In this document: positions 1-7,534 of the stretch, in pieces
Layout of the letters: each line of letters begins with the position of its first letter
How positions within the stretch are numbered: position 1 is the stretch's first letter
From: Erysipelotrichaceae bacterium
GTDB taxonomy: Bacteria; Bacillota_I; Bacilli_A; Erysipelotrichales; Erysipelotrichaceae
DNA: 53,333 bases
Assembly (NCBI GenBank): GCA_003520745.1
Contig: DOUE01000004.1
Coordinates: forward strand, 1 to 53,333
Direction: 5' to 3'
Notes under the pieces: model-generated
Seen by the model: only the letters and a program-made list of their open reading frames with translations
Databases searched by the model: none
What the model was told of the DNA's origin: nothing
Program-made: the position numbers and the translations under genes

Positions 1-1149
1 ACCTATGACGGAGGCACCTTCGCCTGGGAAGGACGCAAACTCACTTCCTTCAACAAGACCGGACTAGCGATTTCCTACACCTACAACGAAAACGGCATTC
101 GCACCTCCAAGACCGTCAACATCGGTACCGATGTCACCACCAACTATCGCTTATCCGGCGACAGAGTCACCTTTGAGCAAACTGGAGCGGATACGATCTA
201 TTATGTCTATGACACCAAGGGTCAATTGATCTCGATGATTCTGAACAACGTGGAATATGCTTATCTCCGCAATGCGCAGAATGATATCATCGGCTTGATC
301 AACAGCGCTGGTGTTCAGGTTGTCAAATACAAGTACTCCACCTGGGGCGAAGTGACCTTAGTCGAAGACACATCGACAGTAAGTCTTGGGACGAAGAATC
401 CTTACCTCTATCGTGGATACCGCTACGATTCGGAAACCGGACTCTACTACCTTCAAAGCCGCTACTACAACCCACAATGGGGGAGATTCTTGAATGCGGA
501 TGTCTATATTACAACTGCTGATGGAATTAATGGCGGTAATATGTTTAGTTATTCAGCGAACAATCCAATAAAGAATAGTGACCCTACTGGTAGGATTTTA
601 ATTACTACAATAATTCTCATTGCGTCAATCAGTGTTGGAGTGATTGCTTTTGCATATAAGGCAAATGAAAGTTATAAAGCATCAGAAGGACAGAGCATTG
701 ATTTGCTGAACTCAGTAGTTTATGGTCTAAGTTGGGGGCTCTCTATATATTCACTTGGAATGACTGCATATGGAGCCTACTGTGATTATTCTTATATGAC
801 TGGTCAAACTCCTGTTACATCGATTGGATCTGGACAACCGTCAAGTACAATTAGTCCTCCTTACTCAAATTTGAAAGACCCAGCTAATGTGGCACCTGGG
901 AAAGATTTTACACAAAGTCAAAAAAATCAAATAATTAATCAGAATATGGAAAATAATGGAGGTACCGTAAAGTCCGATCTGTCAGGAATTGATTTAATTA
1001 AGCCCGAAAAAAGTATTAGTGGAGTTACACCATCACCATTTGAATATCAAGTGGACCACATTATTCCAAAAAATCTGGGTGGTACAAATAGTTTCGTGAA
1101 TGCTCAGGTCCTTTCAAGACAAGAAAACAGAATAAAGTGGGATAAGTAA
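1..1149 (+). CDS. RHS-repeat polymorphic toxin, 3' part, HNH-type nuclease tip
   Basis: The reading frame is open from the first base, so the 5' part lies outside the window; 382 codons are visible. Codons 1 to about 165 are YD/RHS-repeat sequence ending in the RHS core signature (GLYYLQSRYYNPQWGRF, then DPTGR at 580-594). Such proteins build a shell that encloses a variable C-terminal toxin. Just after DPTGR come two hydrophobic segments (about 595-790), then a polar linker and a final domain with DH at 1054-1059, GGTNS, VNAQ and a terminal ENR..K pattern, which fits the HNH/endonuclease VII superfamily (DH-NNK-like) used as toxin tips. Base composition turns sharply AT-rich near 510, inside the gene, as expected where tips are swapped by recombination. 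The next gene is the likely immunity protein. The RHS call is firm; the nuclease type is inferred from motif spacing. Confidence 0.88.
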   Translation, partial: TYDGGTFAWEGRKLTSFNKTGLAISYTYNENGIRTSKTVNIGTDVTTNYRLSGDRVTFEQTGADTIYYVYDTKGQLISMILNNVEYAYLRNAQNDIIGLINSAGVQVVKYKYSTWGEVTLVEDTSTVSLGTKNPYLYRGYRYDSETGLYYLQSRYYNPQWGRFLNADVYITTADGINGGNMFSYSANNPIKNSDPTGRILITTIILIASISVGVIAFAYKANESYKASEGQSIDLLNSVVYGLSWGLSIYSLGMTAYGAYCDYSYMTGQTPVTSIGSGQPSSTISPPYSNLKDPANVAPGKDFTQSQKNQIINQNMENNGGTVKSDLSGIDLIKPEKSISGVTPSPFEYQVDHIIPKNLGGTNSFVNAQVLSRQENRIKWDK

Positions 1150-1194
1150 TTGAATGTAATGAAATACATTCGGAATACCTAAGGGAGATCACCT

Positions 1195-1869
1195 ATGAAT
1201 GAAGCTAGTATGAATTTCGAATTTTCATCGATTCCAGTTGAGCTTATATGGAGAAACTGTATTCTTGATACAGTAGTGCATGCACTACAGAATTGCATTT
1301 ATCCATATTTTGATTATGAAAAGTCGTGGAGCAACTCTAATTTCTCAATAAACAACAGTGAAGGCGTTCGTGCAACAATTACTTTCTATAATAATGTTGT
1401 ATTGATTGGGATTAGAGACGAAAGTTTGGAAAACCATTTCGGTTTTTCAGATGATAATGATTTAGTCCGTAATGCACCTGATATGATAAAAAGAATAGCA
1501 AACGATTACACGCTTCAATATTTATTAGTCGATGAGAATAACAAAACCCTTCCCGCAATCACTGCTTTTCTCTGGATTACTGATGCAAAAGCGGTTTCAA
1601 AGCAAAAGTTATCTGATCTACTTGTATCTGGTTATAAATCTATCTCATATATTTTTTTATCAATTGATGAGCTTATTGAATATTGGAGGGAAAGATACGA
1701 ATTTAGTGATAAACAAATAGATTTGGTGTTTGAAATATATGACATTTTCATGAGAAAGCCAAACTTAACTGTCAGTTTCAGTAGTGTTTTGATACAAAAT
1801 AAATTTGGATATGTTGTCACAAAAGAGTGTAAAGAAACATTTAGCGAAATTGGTATTTTACTGGAGTAA
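1195..1869 (+). CDS. Putative immunity protein for the RHS toxin
   Basis: A 224-aa soluble acidic protein with no signal peptide or membrane segment. It starts 45 bases after the toxin stop with a good Shine-Dalgarno (AAGGGAGA, 7 bases before ATG) and shares the toxin tip's AT-rich composition. I do not recognise its family. Position directly downstream of a polymorphic toxin tip, same strand, same composition and similar size to known immunity proteins are the only grounds for the call. It would bind and block the nuclease domain in the producing cell. An unrelated accessory gene is the alternative. Confidence 0.6.
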   Translation: MNEASMNFEFSSIPVELIWRNCILDTVVHALQNCIYPYFDYEKSWSNSNFSINNSEGVRATITFYNNVVLIGIRDESLENHFGFSDDNDLVRNAPDMIKRIANDYTLQYLLVDENNKTLPAITAFLWITDAKAVSKQKLSDLLVSGYKSISYIFLSIDELIEYWRERYEFSDKQIDLVFEIYDIFMRKPNLTVSFSSVLIQNKFGYVVTKECKETFSEIGILLE

Positions 1870-1984
1870 TTTTTTCCATAAACGTTTTCATTTTTTTATA
1901 GAGCGTTTTAGTATGTTTCATTAGATTGAGACAATCTTGGAGTCATTTGTTCTGTTGTTATCTATAAAATCATGAAAAGTCTGT

Positions 1985-2061
1985 GACCATACATTTGACC
2001 ATACAATATGTTAAAAATGGGAAAAACACTGCTTTGAAATGAACGAATATGCATTGAAATG
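1985..2061 (+). repeat. Two pairs of short direct repeats, possible integrase arm sites
   Basis: GACCATAC occurs at 1985-1992 and again at 1997-2004 (12-base period). TTGAAATG occurs at 2034-2041 and 2054-2061 (20-base period). Both pairs lie just upstream of a tRNA 3'-end fragment. Tandem short repeats at this distance from the core are typical of integrase arm-type sites in the attP arm of integrative elements. The repeats are seen; the role is inferred, and no integrase gene is in the window. Confidence 0.4.
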
Positions 2062-2087
2062 GGGCTATTGGAGAATCGGGAAAGGTT

Positions 2088-2113
2088 TAATTCAATTCCT
2101 GTTGTCGGCACCA
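2088..2113 (+). other. tRNA 3'-end fragment, candidate attR of an integrated element
   Basis: The sequence from 2091 reads as the T-loop (TTCAATT), the 3' strand of the T-stem (CCTGT), the 3' acceptor strand (TGTCGGC), a discriminator A and CCA (2111-2113). No 5' half is present: the 75 bases before it do not contain the matching acceptor strand GCCGACA or a cloverleaf. A 3' tRNA fragment alone is what remains at the distal end when an element integrates into the 3' end of a tRNA gene. The acceptor resembles threonine tRNAs of Bacillota (5' GCCGAC...). The intact tRNA would then lie to the left of the window, with the RHS locus inside the element. The terminator at 2183 may be the original tRNA transcript's terminator. 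Confidence 0.5.
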
Positions 2114-2182
2114 TGAGTTAACGCTAGTATATGGGATCGCGTGGTTTTGAAAAAGCGCTCTATAAGATATCGTGTGGGAAAG

Positions 2183-2217
2183 AGAGAAGGAAATTCAGAA
2201 TTCCTTCTCTTTTTTTT
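2183..2217 (+). terminator. Strong intrinsic terminator
   Basis: Ten-base stem AGAGAAGGAA (2183-2192) pairing with TTCCTTCTCT (2201-2210), eight-base loop, followed by seven T. It lies 70 bases after the tRNA 3' fragment and has no protein gene directly before it, so it may originally have ended the transcript of the interrupted tRNA gene. Confidence 0.75.
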
Positions 2218-2239
2218 GGTTATTTTGCTTTGTTTATCA

Positions 2240-2694
2240 GAAGAAAGACGGCTAGAAATTGCATAGTATATTTTAGGATTCAGAGCGTAGAGGACACGTT
2301 TCCGAAAGCGGGTGATGTTTTACGAGCCACGAATCAACGCAATATAGATGCGTAATTGACTATTCACATTTTCATCCAAAGCGTTGGATTGTTTACGATC
2401 ATTATGAAGCCTTTGAAAAGAGTTGATGATTTCTTCTCGCCAATGAATAAGCATGCGAGTGAATTCATCATATGCAACGACACCCGAAGTTTGAAACCGA
2501 TGAATCAACTGATCTAGCCAAGAACCGGCGCTCTCATAGGTCGCGGTATCATTAAAGAATTGATGCGCTGTTTTAAGGTTATAGGCATCGAGAAGTTTAT
2601 CTGAAATACTGAAGATCATCTCGAGTAACTGTCGTTTATTGAGTCTACGCAGAAAGCGTAGATTATATGTTGGAATAGGTTTATTTTTGTAGAG
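2240..2694 (-). pseudogene. ISL3-family transposase remnant, C-terminal part
   Basis: Reading the minus strand from about 2694 gives a continuous C-terminal piece of an ISL3 DDE transposase: LRRLNNKRQLLEM..., then HWREEIINSF and the SNALDENVNS region where intact family members have the conserved E..N. An in-frame TAA (2322-2320) interrupts the otherwise recognisable RGS-N-ITRFRKRVLYALN end, consistent with one AAA-to-TAA change. The N-terminal zinc finger, the HTH and most of the catalytic domain are missing; upstream there is a stop at 2697-2695. So it is truncated and carries a nonsense mutation, a dead copy. The apparent 99-aa frame at 2320-2619 is only part of this relic. Confidence 0.7.
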
Positions 2695-2775
2695 TCACAA
2701 TATTAAAGTATCTTGTACAAAAGTAGAACTCAATGCCGAGCAGTAACAATAGGAATAGAGTATCTTCTTATTGCT

Positions 2776-3525
2776 TTACTGATCGATCTTATAAATCATG
2801 ATATCGAAGGCATTGCGGTCACCGGGATAAATGGCGAAACTGAGTTCCAGCACTTGGTCGTCTTGATCCGTCGAAATCGTTTGGACGTAATGGACGGCGC
2901 TACCTTTGGCAATATGAAGTAACACTGCATCTTCATCCTTCACGATCATCGCATCGACGCTACGGCGTGCCAGCGCGATGTATCGGTTGAACTTCGTCTC
3001 CAACATCGTATAGAGCGGCATCCCTTCGAAATCTTCTTCCGCAATCCCGGGATAGAAGGACAAAGGGAGATAGGTATCGACCAGACACATGGGGAGTCCG
3101 TCGCCTTTATGCAAGAGACGAAGATGATAGACCTCGTCGTCTTTGGTGAGGTTCAACGCTTCGTAGATCTTCTTATCGTAATTCTTCTTCCCCTTCTTCA
3201 ATACAAGGGTCTCGGGGGTCATTCCGACCCGATGCATCTCGTCGTCGAAGGTGGACAACTCATGGAAGAAATGGCTTTTGACTTCCTTCTCGCGGATGAA
3301 GGTCCCTCTGCCTTTGACGCGTGTGACCACGCCGTCGTTGATCAACTCCGCATAGGCTTGACGGATGACGGGGCGTGAAATCCCGAAATAGTCGCACAGT
3401 TCTTCTTCGGTCGGAAGTTTGTCCCCCGGATTCAAGATCCCTTGTTTGATCGCCGCGACGATGCTTTCCTTCAGTTGGGCATAGAGCGGAGTGGATTTAA
3501 AACGATTGATCGAAATGTAGTTCAT
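2776..3525 (-). CDS. GntR-family regulator with UTRA domain (second of tandem pair)
   Basis: 249 aa. The start at 3525 (MNYISINRFKSTPLYAQL) is chosen because it aligns with the neighbour's start and has a GGGTG-type ribosome site; a longer frame to 3576 has neither. Residues about 10-75 form the winged helix typical of the HutC/GntR group (LPTEEELCDYFGISRPVIRQAY, then KGRGTF wing). Residues about 90-249 fit a UTRA effector-binding domain, which senses a small metabolite, often a sugar phosphate. It starts 4 bases after the stop of a paralogous regulator, so the two are co-transcribed. The target is likely the neighbouring SIS/MFS genes and the operator upstream of the pair. The family call is secure; the effector is unknown. 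Confidence 0.9.
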   Translation of the reverse strand: MNYISINRFKSTPLYAQLKESIVAAIKQGILNPGDKLPTEEELCDYFGISRPVIRQAYAELINDGVVTRVKGRGTFIREKEVKSHFFHELSTFDDEMHRVGMTPETLVLKKGKKNYDKKIYEALNLTKDDEVYHLRLLHKGDGLPMCLVDTYLPLSFYPGIAEEDFEGMPLYTMLETKFNRYIALARRSVDAMIVKDEDAVLLHIAKGSAVHYVQTISTDQDDQVLELSFAIYPGDRNAFDIMIYKIDQ

Positions 3526-3529
3526 GAGA

Positions 3530-4279
3530 TCACACCCTTTCCCGACGTACGACCACATCGTACTGATTGCGCTCACCCGGGAACGAAGCGATCGAATATT
3601 CCATCAAACGATTGCTTGTATCGTAGGTAAAGGATTGGACGCGATGGACGGCCGACCGCTTTTCCACATCCAGCAACACCGCGTCAGCGTCGCTGACCAA
3701 CTGCGCGTTATAGACGTTGTAGGTCTTATAGACCGGACGATGGTACTTGTATTCAAACACCTTGAATAATGAATTGGTGGCGAAGTCATACTTCTCCAAG
3801 CCCGGGAATTGTTTCAGATCGATGTAGGAATCTTCCAGATAGACGGCGACATTGTCCGCATAACGCAAACGTTTGAAATGAAGACAGGAATCGCCTTCCT
3901 TCAATTCAAGATGGGGGAACACATGCGCTTCGTTGTGGATGACTTCCACGACCAAGACTTTCGTATGCGGCGTTTTGCCATGGCGTTCCATTTCGCCGGT
4001 GAAGTTATACAGTTCGCTGGTCAGGTTGCGGCGCATTTCCTGCTTGGTCACAAATGTCCCTTTCCCCTTCATGCGGACGATGCATCCCTGCGCCAAGAGA
4101 TCCGAATACGCCTGCCGGACCACCGGCCGGCTAATGTGGTAGGTGCTGCACAATTCATCTTCCGTCGGAAGTTTCTCGCGGTTTTTCAATGTGCCGTCGT
4201 CGATCGCCGTGCGGATGCTGTCGCGAAGCTGGATGTACAGCGGGATGCTGGAAAACTTATTGATCGAAATATAACGCAT
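3530..4279 (-). CDS. GntR-family regulator with UTRA domain (first of tandem pair)
   Basis: 249 aa, exactly the same length as its downstream paralogue and starting with nearly the same residues (MRYISINKFSSIPLYIQL). N-terminal winged helix (LPTEDELCSTYHISRPVVRQAY, wing KGKGTF), C-terminal UTRA domain ending in a PGERNQYDVV motif where the paralogue has PGDRNAFDIM. The ribosome site is AGGGGG-like just before 4279. A promoter and a palindromic site lie immediately upstream (4304-4360), so autoregulation is likely. Tandem duplication followed by divergence would let the pair respond to two related effectors or form heterodimers; this last part is inference. Confidence 0.9.
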   Translation of the reverse strand: MRYISINKFSSIPLYIQLRDSIRTAIDDGTLKNREKLPTEDELCSTYHISRPVVRQAYSDLLAQGCIVRMKGKGTFVTKQEMRRNLTSELYNFTGEMERHGKTPHTKVLVVEVIHNEAHVFPHLELKEGDSCLHFKRLRYADNVAVYLEDSYIDLKQFPGLEKYDFATNSLFKVFEYKYHRPVYKTYNVYNAQLVSDADAVLLDVEKRSAVHRVQSFTYDTSNRLMEYSIASFPGERNQYDVVVRRERV

Positions 4280-4303
4280 GATACGACCCCCTTATTCAAC
4301 CTA

Positions 4304-4345
4304 ATGATAGTATATCATAATGTATCATCACCTAAAGACAAAGAA
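4304..4345 (-). promoter_or_regulatory. Promoter and palindromic operator of the GntR pair
   Basis: The minus strand shows TTGTCT then, after 16 bases, TATGAT. A perfect palindrome ATGATA-GTA-TATCAT (4304-4318) overlaps the -10 region and a further TATCAT half site follows at 4323-4328. The layout is that of an autorepressed GntR promoter. A TATCAT half site is also found at the -10 region of the SIS gene (6282-6287). Confidence 0.55.
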
Positions 4346-4361
4346 AGGGTATTGTTGTGTG

Positions 4362-5513
4362 CTAAAGGGTGGGGATGGTTTCCTTTTGAAGAGCGATCAG
4401 AAAGAGCGGGACAAGCAAACTTGCCCCCAAGGCGTAAAGACTTCCCGTGATCGTGATCTGGCGTGCGAGTTGCCCGACGATCGCAGGCGCAAGGACCCCC
4501 GAGAGGTTCCCGTAGATCGCGACGCCCCACATCTGTCCCGAGATTTTCTGCCGGTCGTCACTCACCGCGTAGATGATCTGTTTACTGCATACCATGATCA
4601 AAGGGAACGTGAAGACTTGGATGAGGGTGCCCGCAAGCATCACGCCGATCGAGGTGGAAGCGGCGAAGTACGCCATTTTCAGCGCCAAGGCGACGATCGA
4701 GACGACAAGGATGTTCTTTGCGGAGAAGCGGCGGACAAGCCGTCCGCCTAGGAAAAACAAGGGAAGTTCAAACGCCGCCTGAAGGCTATAATACAGGGCG
4801 ACTTGCCCCGGCTTCGCACCCAGCGAAAGCATCTTCAAGGTGATCGTCATGTCTTCCACGCCGACCACGAAGAACACGAAGAAGAATACCACCAGCCATG
4901 TCACGTAGCGTTTACGAAACAAGGATTTCAGGTTCGGTTTCTCACGGACTTCTTCCACCGGTCGCTTCACATCCGGAAGCCTCACCAACATCACGGTCAA
5001 CGCGCTTCCCAAGACGAAACATACCGGCAGGATGGCGATGAATCCGTATCTCTCCACAAAGACGACCAGGACCCCCAATCCGATCGAGAAGCCCAACGCG
5101 CCGAAAGCGCGGATCGATCCGTAGTTGCGACGGATCGATTCCCCCGATTCAAGCGCCCACGAATCAAGCAGACTCGAAACAAGGCGGGAACACGCGCTCA
5201 TCGCGATCCCACTCAGATAGACAAGCAGGGAAGCGGAGGAAGAGAAGTAAAATAAGGAAATCGAAAAAAGACCGAATCCCAAGGAAACGATCGCGAACGG
5301 TTTGATGCTGCGGTAATGGTCGCATAGGCGGCCAAGGATGAACTGGAAAAGGATGCCGCTGATCGCGCCCAATGAAAACAAGAGGCCGATCTGGGCGCTG
5401 CTATACCCCAACGAAGTCAGAAAAGGCGTCATCATCCCGCTGGGAAGGGAAGAAAACATGAAAAAAAGAAGGAAGACGATGAGGAAAGAAACAAAAGATT
5501 GTTTTGGATTCAT
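4362..5513 (-). CDS. Major facilitator superfamily transporter
   Basis: 383 aa with twelve predicted hydrophobic segments and no signal peptide. The loop between helices 2 and 3 carries GRLCDHYRSIK, the MFS motif A variant (G-x3-D-x2-x-R). Overall pattern is that of the small MFS_1-like/sugar-proton symporter group rather than multidrug pumps, but the substrate cannot be read from sequence. It starts 3 bases after the stop of the SIS-domain gene upstream, so they form an operon; the likely role is uptake of the sugar or glycoside that the SIS protein and GntR regulators deal with. Confidence 0.85.
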   Translation of the reverse strand: MNPKQSFVSFLIVFLLFFMFSSLPSGMMTPFLTSLGYSSAQIGLLFSLGAISGILFQFILGRLCDHYRSIKPFAIVSLGFGLFSISLFYFSSSASLLVYLSGIAMSACSRLVSSLLDSWALESGESIRRNYGSIRAFGALGFSIGLGVLVVFVERYGFIAILPVCFVLGSALTVMLVRLPDVKRPVEEVREKPNLKSLFRKRYVTWLVVFFFVFFVVGVEDMTITLKMLSLGAKPGQVALYYSLQAAFELPLFFLGGRLVRRFSAKNILVVSIVALALKMAYFAASTSIGVMLAGTLIQVFTFPLIMVCSKQIIYAVSDDRQKISGQMWGVAIYGNLSGVLAPAIVGQLARQITITGSLYALGASLLVPLFLIALQKETIPTL

Positions 5514-5516
5514 GGG

Positions 5517-6254
5517 CTAAAACAGTCGGCAGAATTTCCGCATCAGTTCAAGGTTGTAGTCATCCGCGTTGTCCAGGTTCGAACTACGGAAAACGGGGAC
5601 GTCGAGTCCCAAGGTTTTGATTTTCGACGCGATCAAGATGCTGAGGGATTGGGCGAGGAAAGATCCGATGATCGTGGAACTTGAACCCATCATGATGCCC
5701 TCCCCGATATCGTACCCCGCATCCCCCCAAGCCCCGCAATTGTCGATGACAAGGTCGGCGAACGCGTGGAGGTTCTTCCCTGAAGGATGACGCGATGTGA
5801 TCTGGCTCGACTGGGCAAGGTTGGTAAATACGATGACGGTGAGTCCGGCTTCCTTGGCGAGTTTCGCAAGCTCGACCGGCATCGCGTTGCGCCCCGAATT
5901 GCTAGCCATGAGAAGGACATCCCCGGCTTCGAAATGATACAAGTCGAAGTAGACTTTCGCCATCCCCAAGGTCCGCTCGATCATCGTGGACTTCATCGGA
6001 TGGTCACTCAAGGTCAACTCGTTCTGCAGGACGGGGGTGACATAGGCCAAGCCTCCGGCACGCGCATAGAACTCTTCGGCGATCATGTGGGAATGGCCGC
6101 TACCGAAAACAAGAAACCGCTTCTGATTGAGGAAGGCGTTCACGATGAGATCGCTCGCACGATCGACGGCGTCGGCTTGCGTGAGGCTGAATCGTTCAAA
6201 CAAGGTTTGGATCTGCGCGGCATAATCCAAGAATACGGGGTTCATGTGGGTCAT
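5517..6254 (-). CDS. SIS-domain phosphosugar-binding protein (UPF0309-like)
   Basis: 245 aa. One SIS (sugar isomerase) fold: FGSGHSHMIAEEF near residue 50, SNSGRN near 120, RHPSGKNLH near 157, then GDAG and a C-terminal SSNLDNADD. This combination matches the UPF0309 group of stand-alone SIS proteins, which bind phosphosugars and may isomerise them. Start at 6254 is supported by TTGGAGGAAA 8 bases upstream; an internal ATG three codons later is less well placed. It is the first gene of an operon with the MFS transporter and next to two GntR regulators, so a role in catabolism of an imported (amino)sugar is likely. Confidence 0.85.
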   Translation of the reverse strand: MTHMNPVFLDYAAQIQTLFERFSLTQADAVDRASDLIVNAFLNQKRFLVFGSGHSHMIAEEFYARAGGLAYVTPVLQNELTLSDHPMKSTMIERTLGMAKVYFDLYHFEAGDVLLMASNSGRNAMPVELAKLAKEAGLTVIVFTNLAQSSQITSRHPSGKNLHAFADLVIDNCGAWGDAGYDIGEGIMMGSSSTIIGSFLAQSLSILIASKIKTLGLDVPVFRSSNLDNADDYNLELMRKFCRLF

Positions 6255-6281
6255 CGGGTTTCCTCCAAGGGTAACTTACAA

Positions 6282-6314
6282 TATCATTATATTATGACAA
6301 ATTCGGACTGTCCA
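6282..6314 (-). promoter_or_regulatory. Promoter of the SIS-MFS operon
   Basis: On the minus strand TGGACA (6314-6309), 17-base spacer, TATAAT (6291-6286). This is close to the vegetative consensus. A TATCAT half site (6282-6287) and TTATGA (6292-6297) flank the -10, resembling the half sites at the GntR pair's own operator. Confidence 0.65.
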
Positions 6315-6366
6315 TCAGAACCACGGAATGTCGCCGACAATCCATCGAAACATGATTGTTTGTGTA

Positions 6367-6395
6367 TTGTTTTCACAAGATGTTCATGCCATAAT
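6367..6395 (+). promoter_or_regulatory. Promoter of the PTS EIIC gene
   Basis: TTGTTT (6367-6372), 17-base spacer, CATAAT (6390-6395), followed by a 60-base leader with a short hairpin (around 6435-6452) and AAGGAGG before the ATG at 6465. It is divergent from the SIS-MFS promoter about 55 bases away. Confidence 0.55.
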
Positions 6396-6464
6396 AGGAC
6401 CATTCCTACCAAAGAAGCGTAGGGTCGTACAAGCGGGGATAGCCCGTAGGTACCAAGGAGGAAA

Positions 6465-7499
6465 ATGCAGGCATTTTTGAAGAGGAAGAACATTGTCATC
6501 AGTTTCCAGAAGTACGGCATCGAAGCGATGTCCGCCATGGCGTTGGGCTTGTTTTCTTCCCTGATCGTCGGTTTGATTCTAAAGACCGCCGGTCAACAGT
6601 CCGTATTGTGGTTCGGTGAGAACCCGATTTCCACCCATCTGATTACACTGGGTACGTTCGCGATGACGTACATGGGCGCAGCCATCGGGGTTGCGGTCGC
6701 ACATCGCCTGCAGGCGCCACCCTTGGTTCTGTTTGCTTCCGTCGTCACAGGGGCGATGGGTGCGACATCCGGCGGTCCGGCCGGGGCGTTTATCGCCGCT
6801 CTGCTCGCCTGTGAATTCGGTAAAGCCGTCTCCAAAGAAACCAAACTCGACATCATCGTCACACCGCTTGTCACCTTGACCGTCGGTTATCTCATTTCGC
6901 TCTCCGTCTCGCCGCTCATCGGTCAACTGATGACCTTCCTGGGTCAAATCATCGTGACCGCGACCGACTATCAACCCTTCTTCATGGGGATCATCGTCTC
7001 GGTGGTCATGGGACTGGTCCTGACCGCTCCGATTTCTTCCGCGGCGTTGGCGATCATGCTGAATCTGTCGGGGATCGCCGCAGGGGCCGCCACCGTCGGT
7101 TGCGCCGCCCAGATGATCGGATTCGCCGTGATGAGCTATAAAGAAAACAAAGTCAGCGGATTCTTCGCGCAAGGCTTGGGCACAAGCATGCTGCAGATTC
7201 CGAACATACTCAAAAACTGGTGGGTACTGATCCCGCCGACCCTCGCTTCCGCCATCACCGGACCGCTTGCCACCATGGTATTCAAGATGGACAACATCGC
7301 CGCCGGGGCGGGCATGGGGACCAGCGGATTGGTCGGGCCGATCACGACCTTACAGACGATGGGCTTTACCCCCGAGGTCTTCTTCGCGGTCGCGCTGCTC
7401 CATTTCATCCTTCCTGCGATCCTTACGTTGATCTTCGCCTATTTCCTGCGTAAACGTGGGAAAATCAAGGACGGGGATTTGAAACTCGACCTTCAGTAA
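6465..7499 (+). CDS. PTS EIIC-like membrane protein, PfoR type
   Basis: 344 aa, eight to ten hydrophobic segments, glycine- and alanine-rich. The segment GATSGGPAGAFIAALLACEFGK and the NIAAGAGMGTSGLVGPI region near residue 280 are typical of the PTS_EIIC_2 / PfoR group, named after a Clostridium regulator of perfringolysin expression but by fold a sugar-permease subunit. No EIIA, EIIB or phosphocarrier gene is next to it, which is usual for this group. A strong ribosome site (AAGGAGGAAA) precedes ATG 6465. It is divergent from the SIS-MFS operon and may act in the same sugar pathway. Substrate unknown. Confidence 0.82.
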   Translation: MQAFLKRKNIVISFQKYGIEAMSAMALGLFSSLIVGLILKTAGQQSVLWFGENPISTHLITLGTFAMTYMGAAIGVAVAHRLQAPPLVLFASVVTGAMGATSGGPAGAFIAALLACEFGKAVSKETKLDIIVTPLVTLTVGYLISLSVSPLIGQLMTFLGQIIVTATDYQPFFMGIIVSVVMGLVLTAPISSAALAIMLNLSGIAAGAATVGCAAQMIGFAVMSYKENKVSGFFAQGLGTSMLQIPNILKNWWVLIPPTLASAITGPLATMVFKMDNIAAGAGMGTSGLVGPITTLQTMGFTPEVFFAVALLHFILPAILTLIFAYFLRKRGKIKDGDLKLDLQ

Positions 7500-7534
7500 G
7501 TTTTCTGATATTCTTTATCTATCGAGGTAGAGTG

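Noticed and set aside
2131..2355. 74-aa plus-strand frame
   Set aside because: Spans the strong terminator at 2183 and the antisense side of the ISL3 relic; no ribosome site.
3809..4450. 213-aa frame antisense to GntR and crossing its promoter
   Set aside because: Shadow of the minus-strand regulator, no ribosome site or family match.
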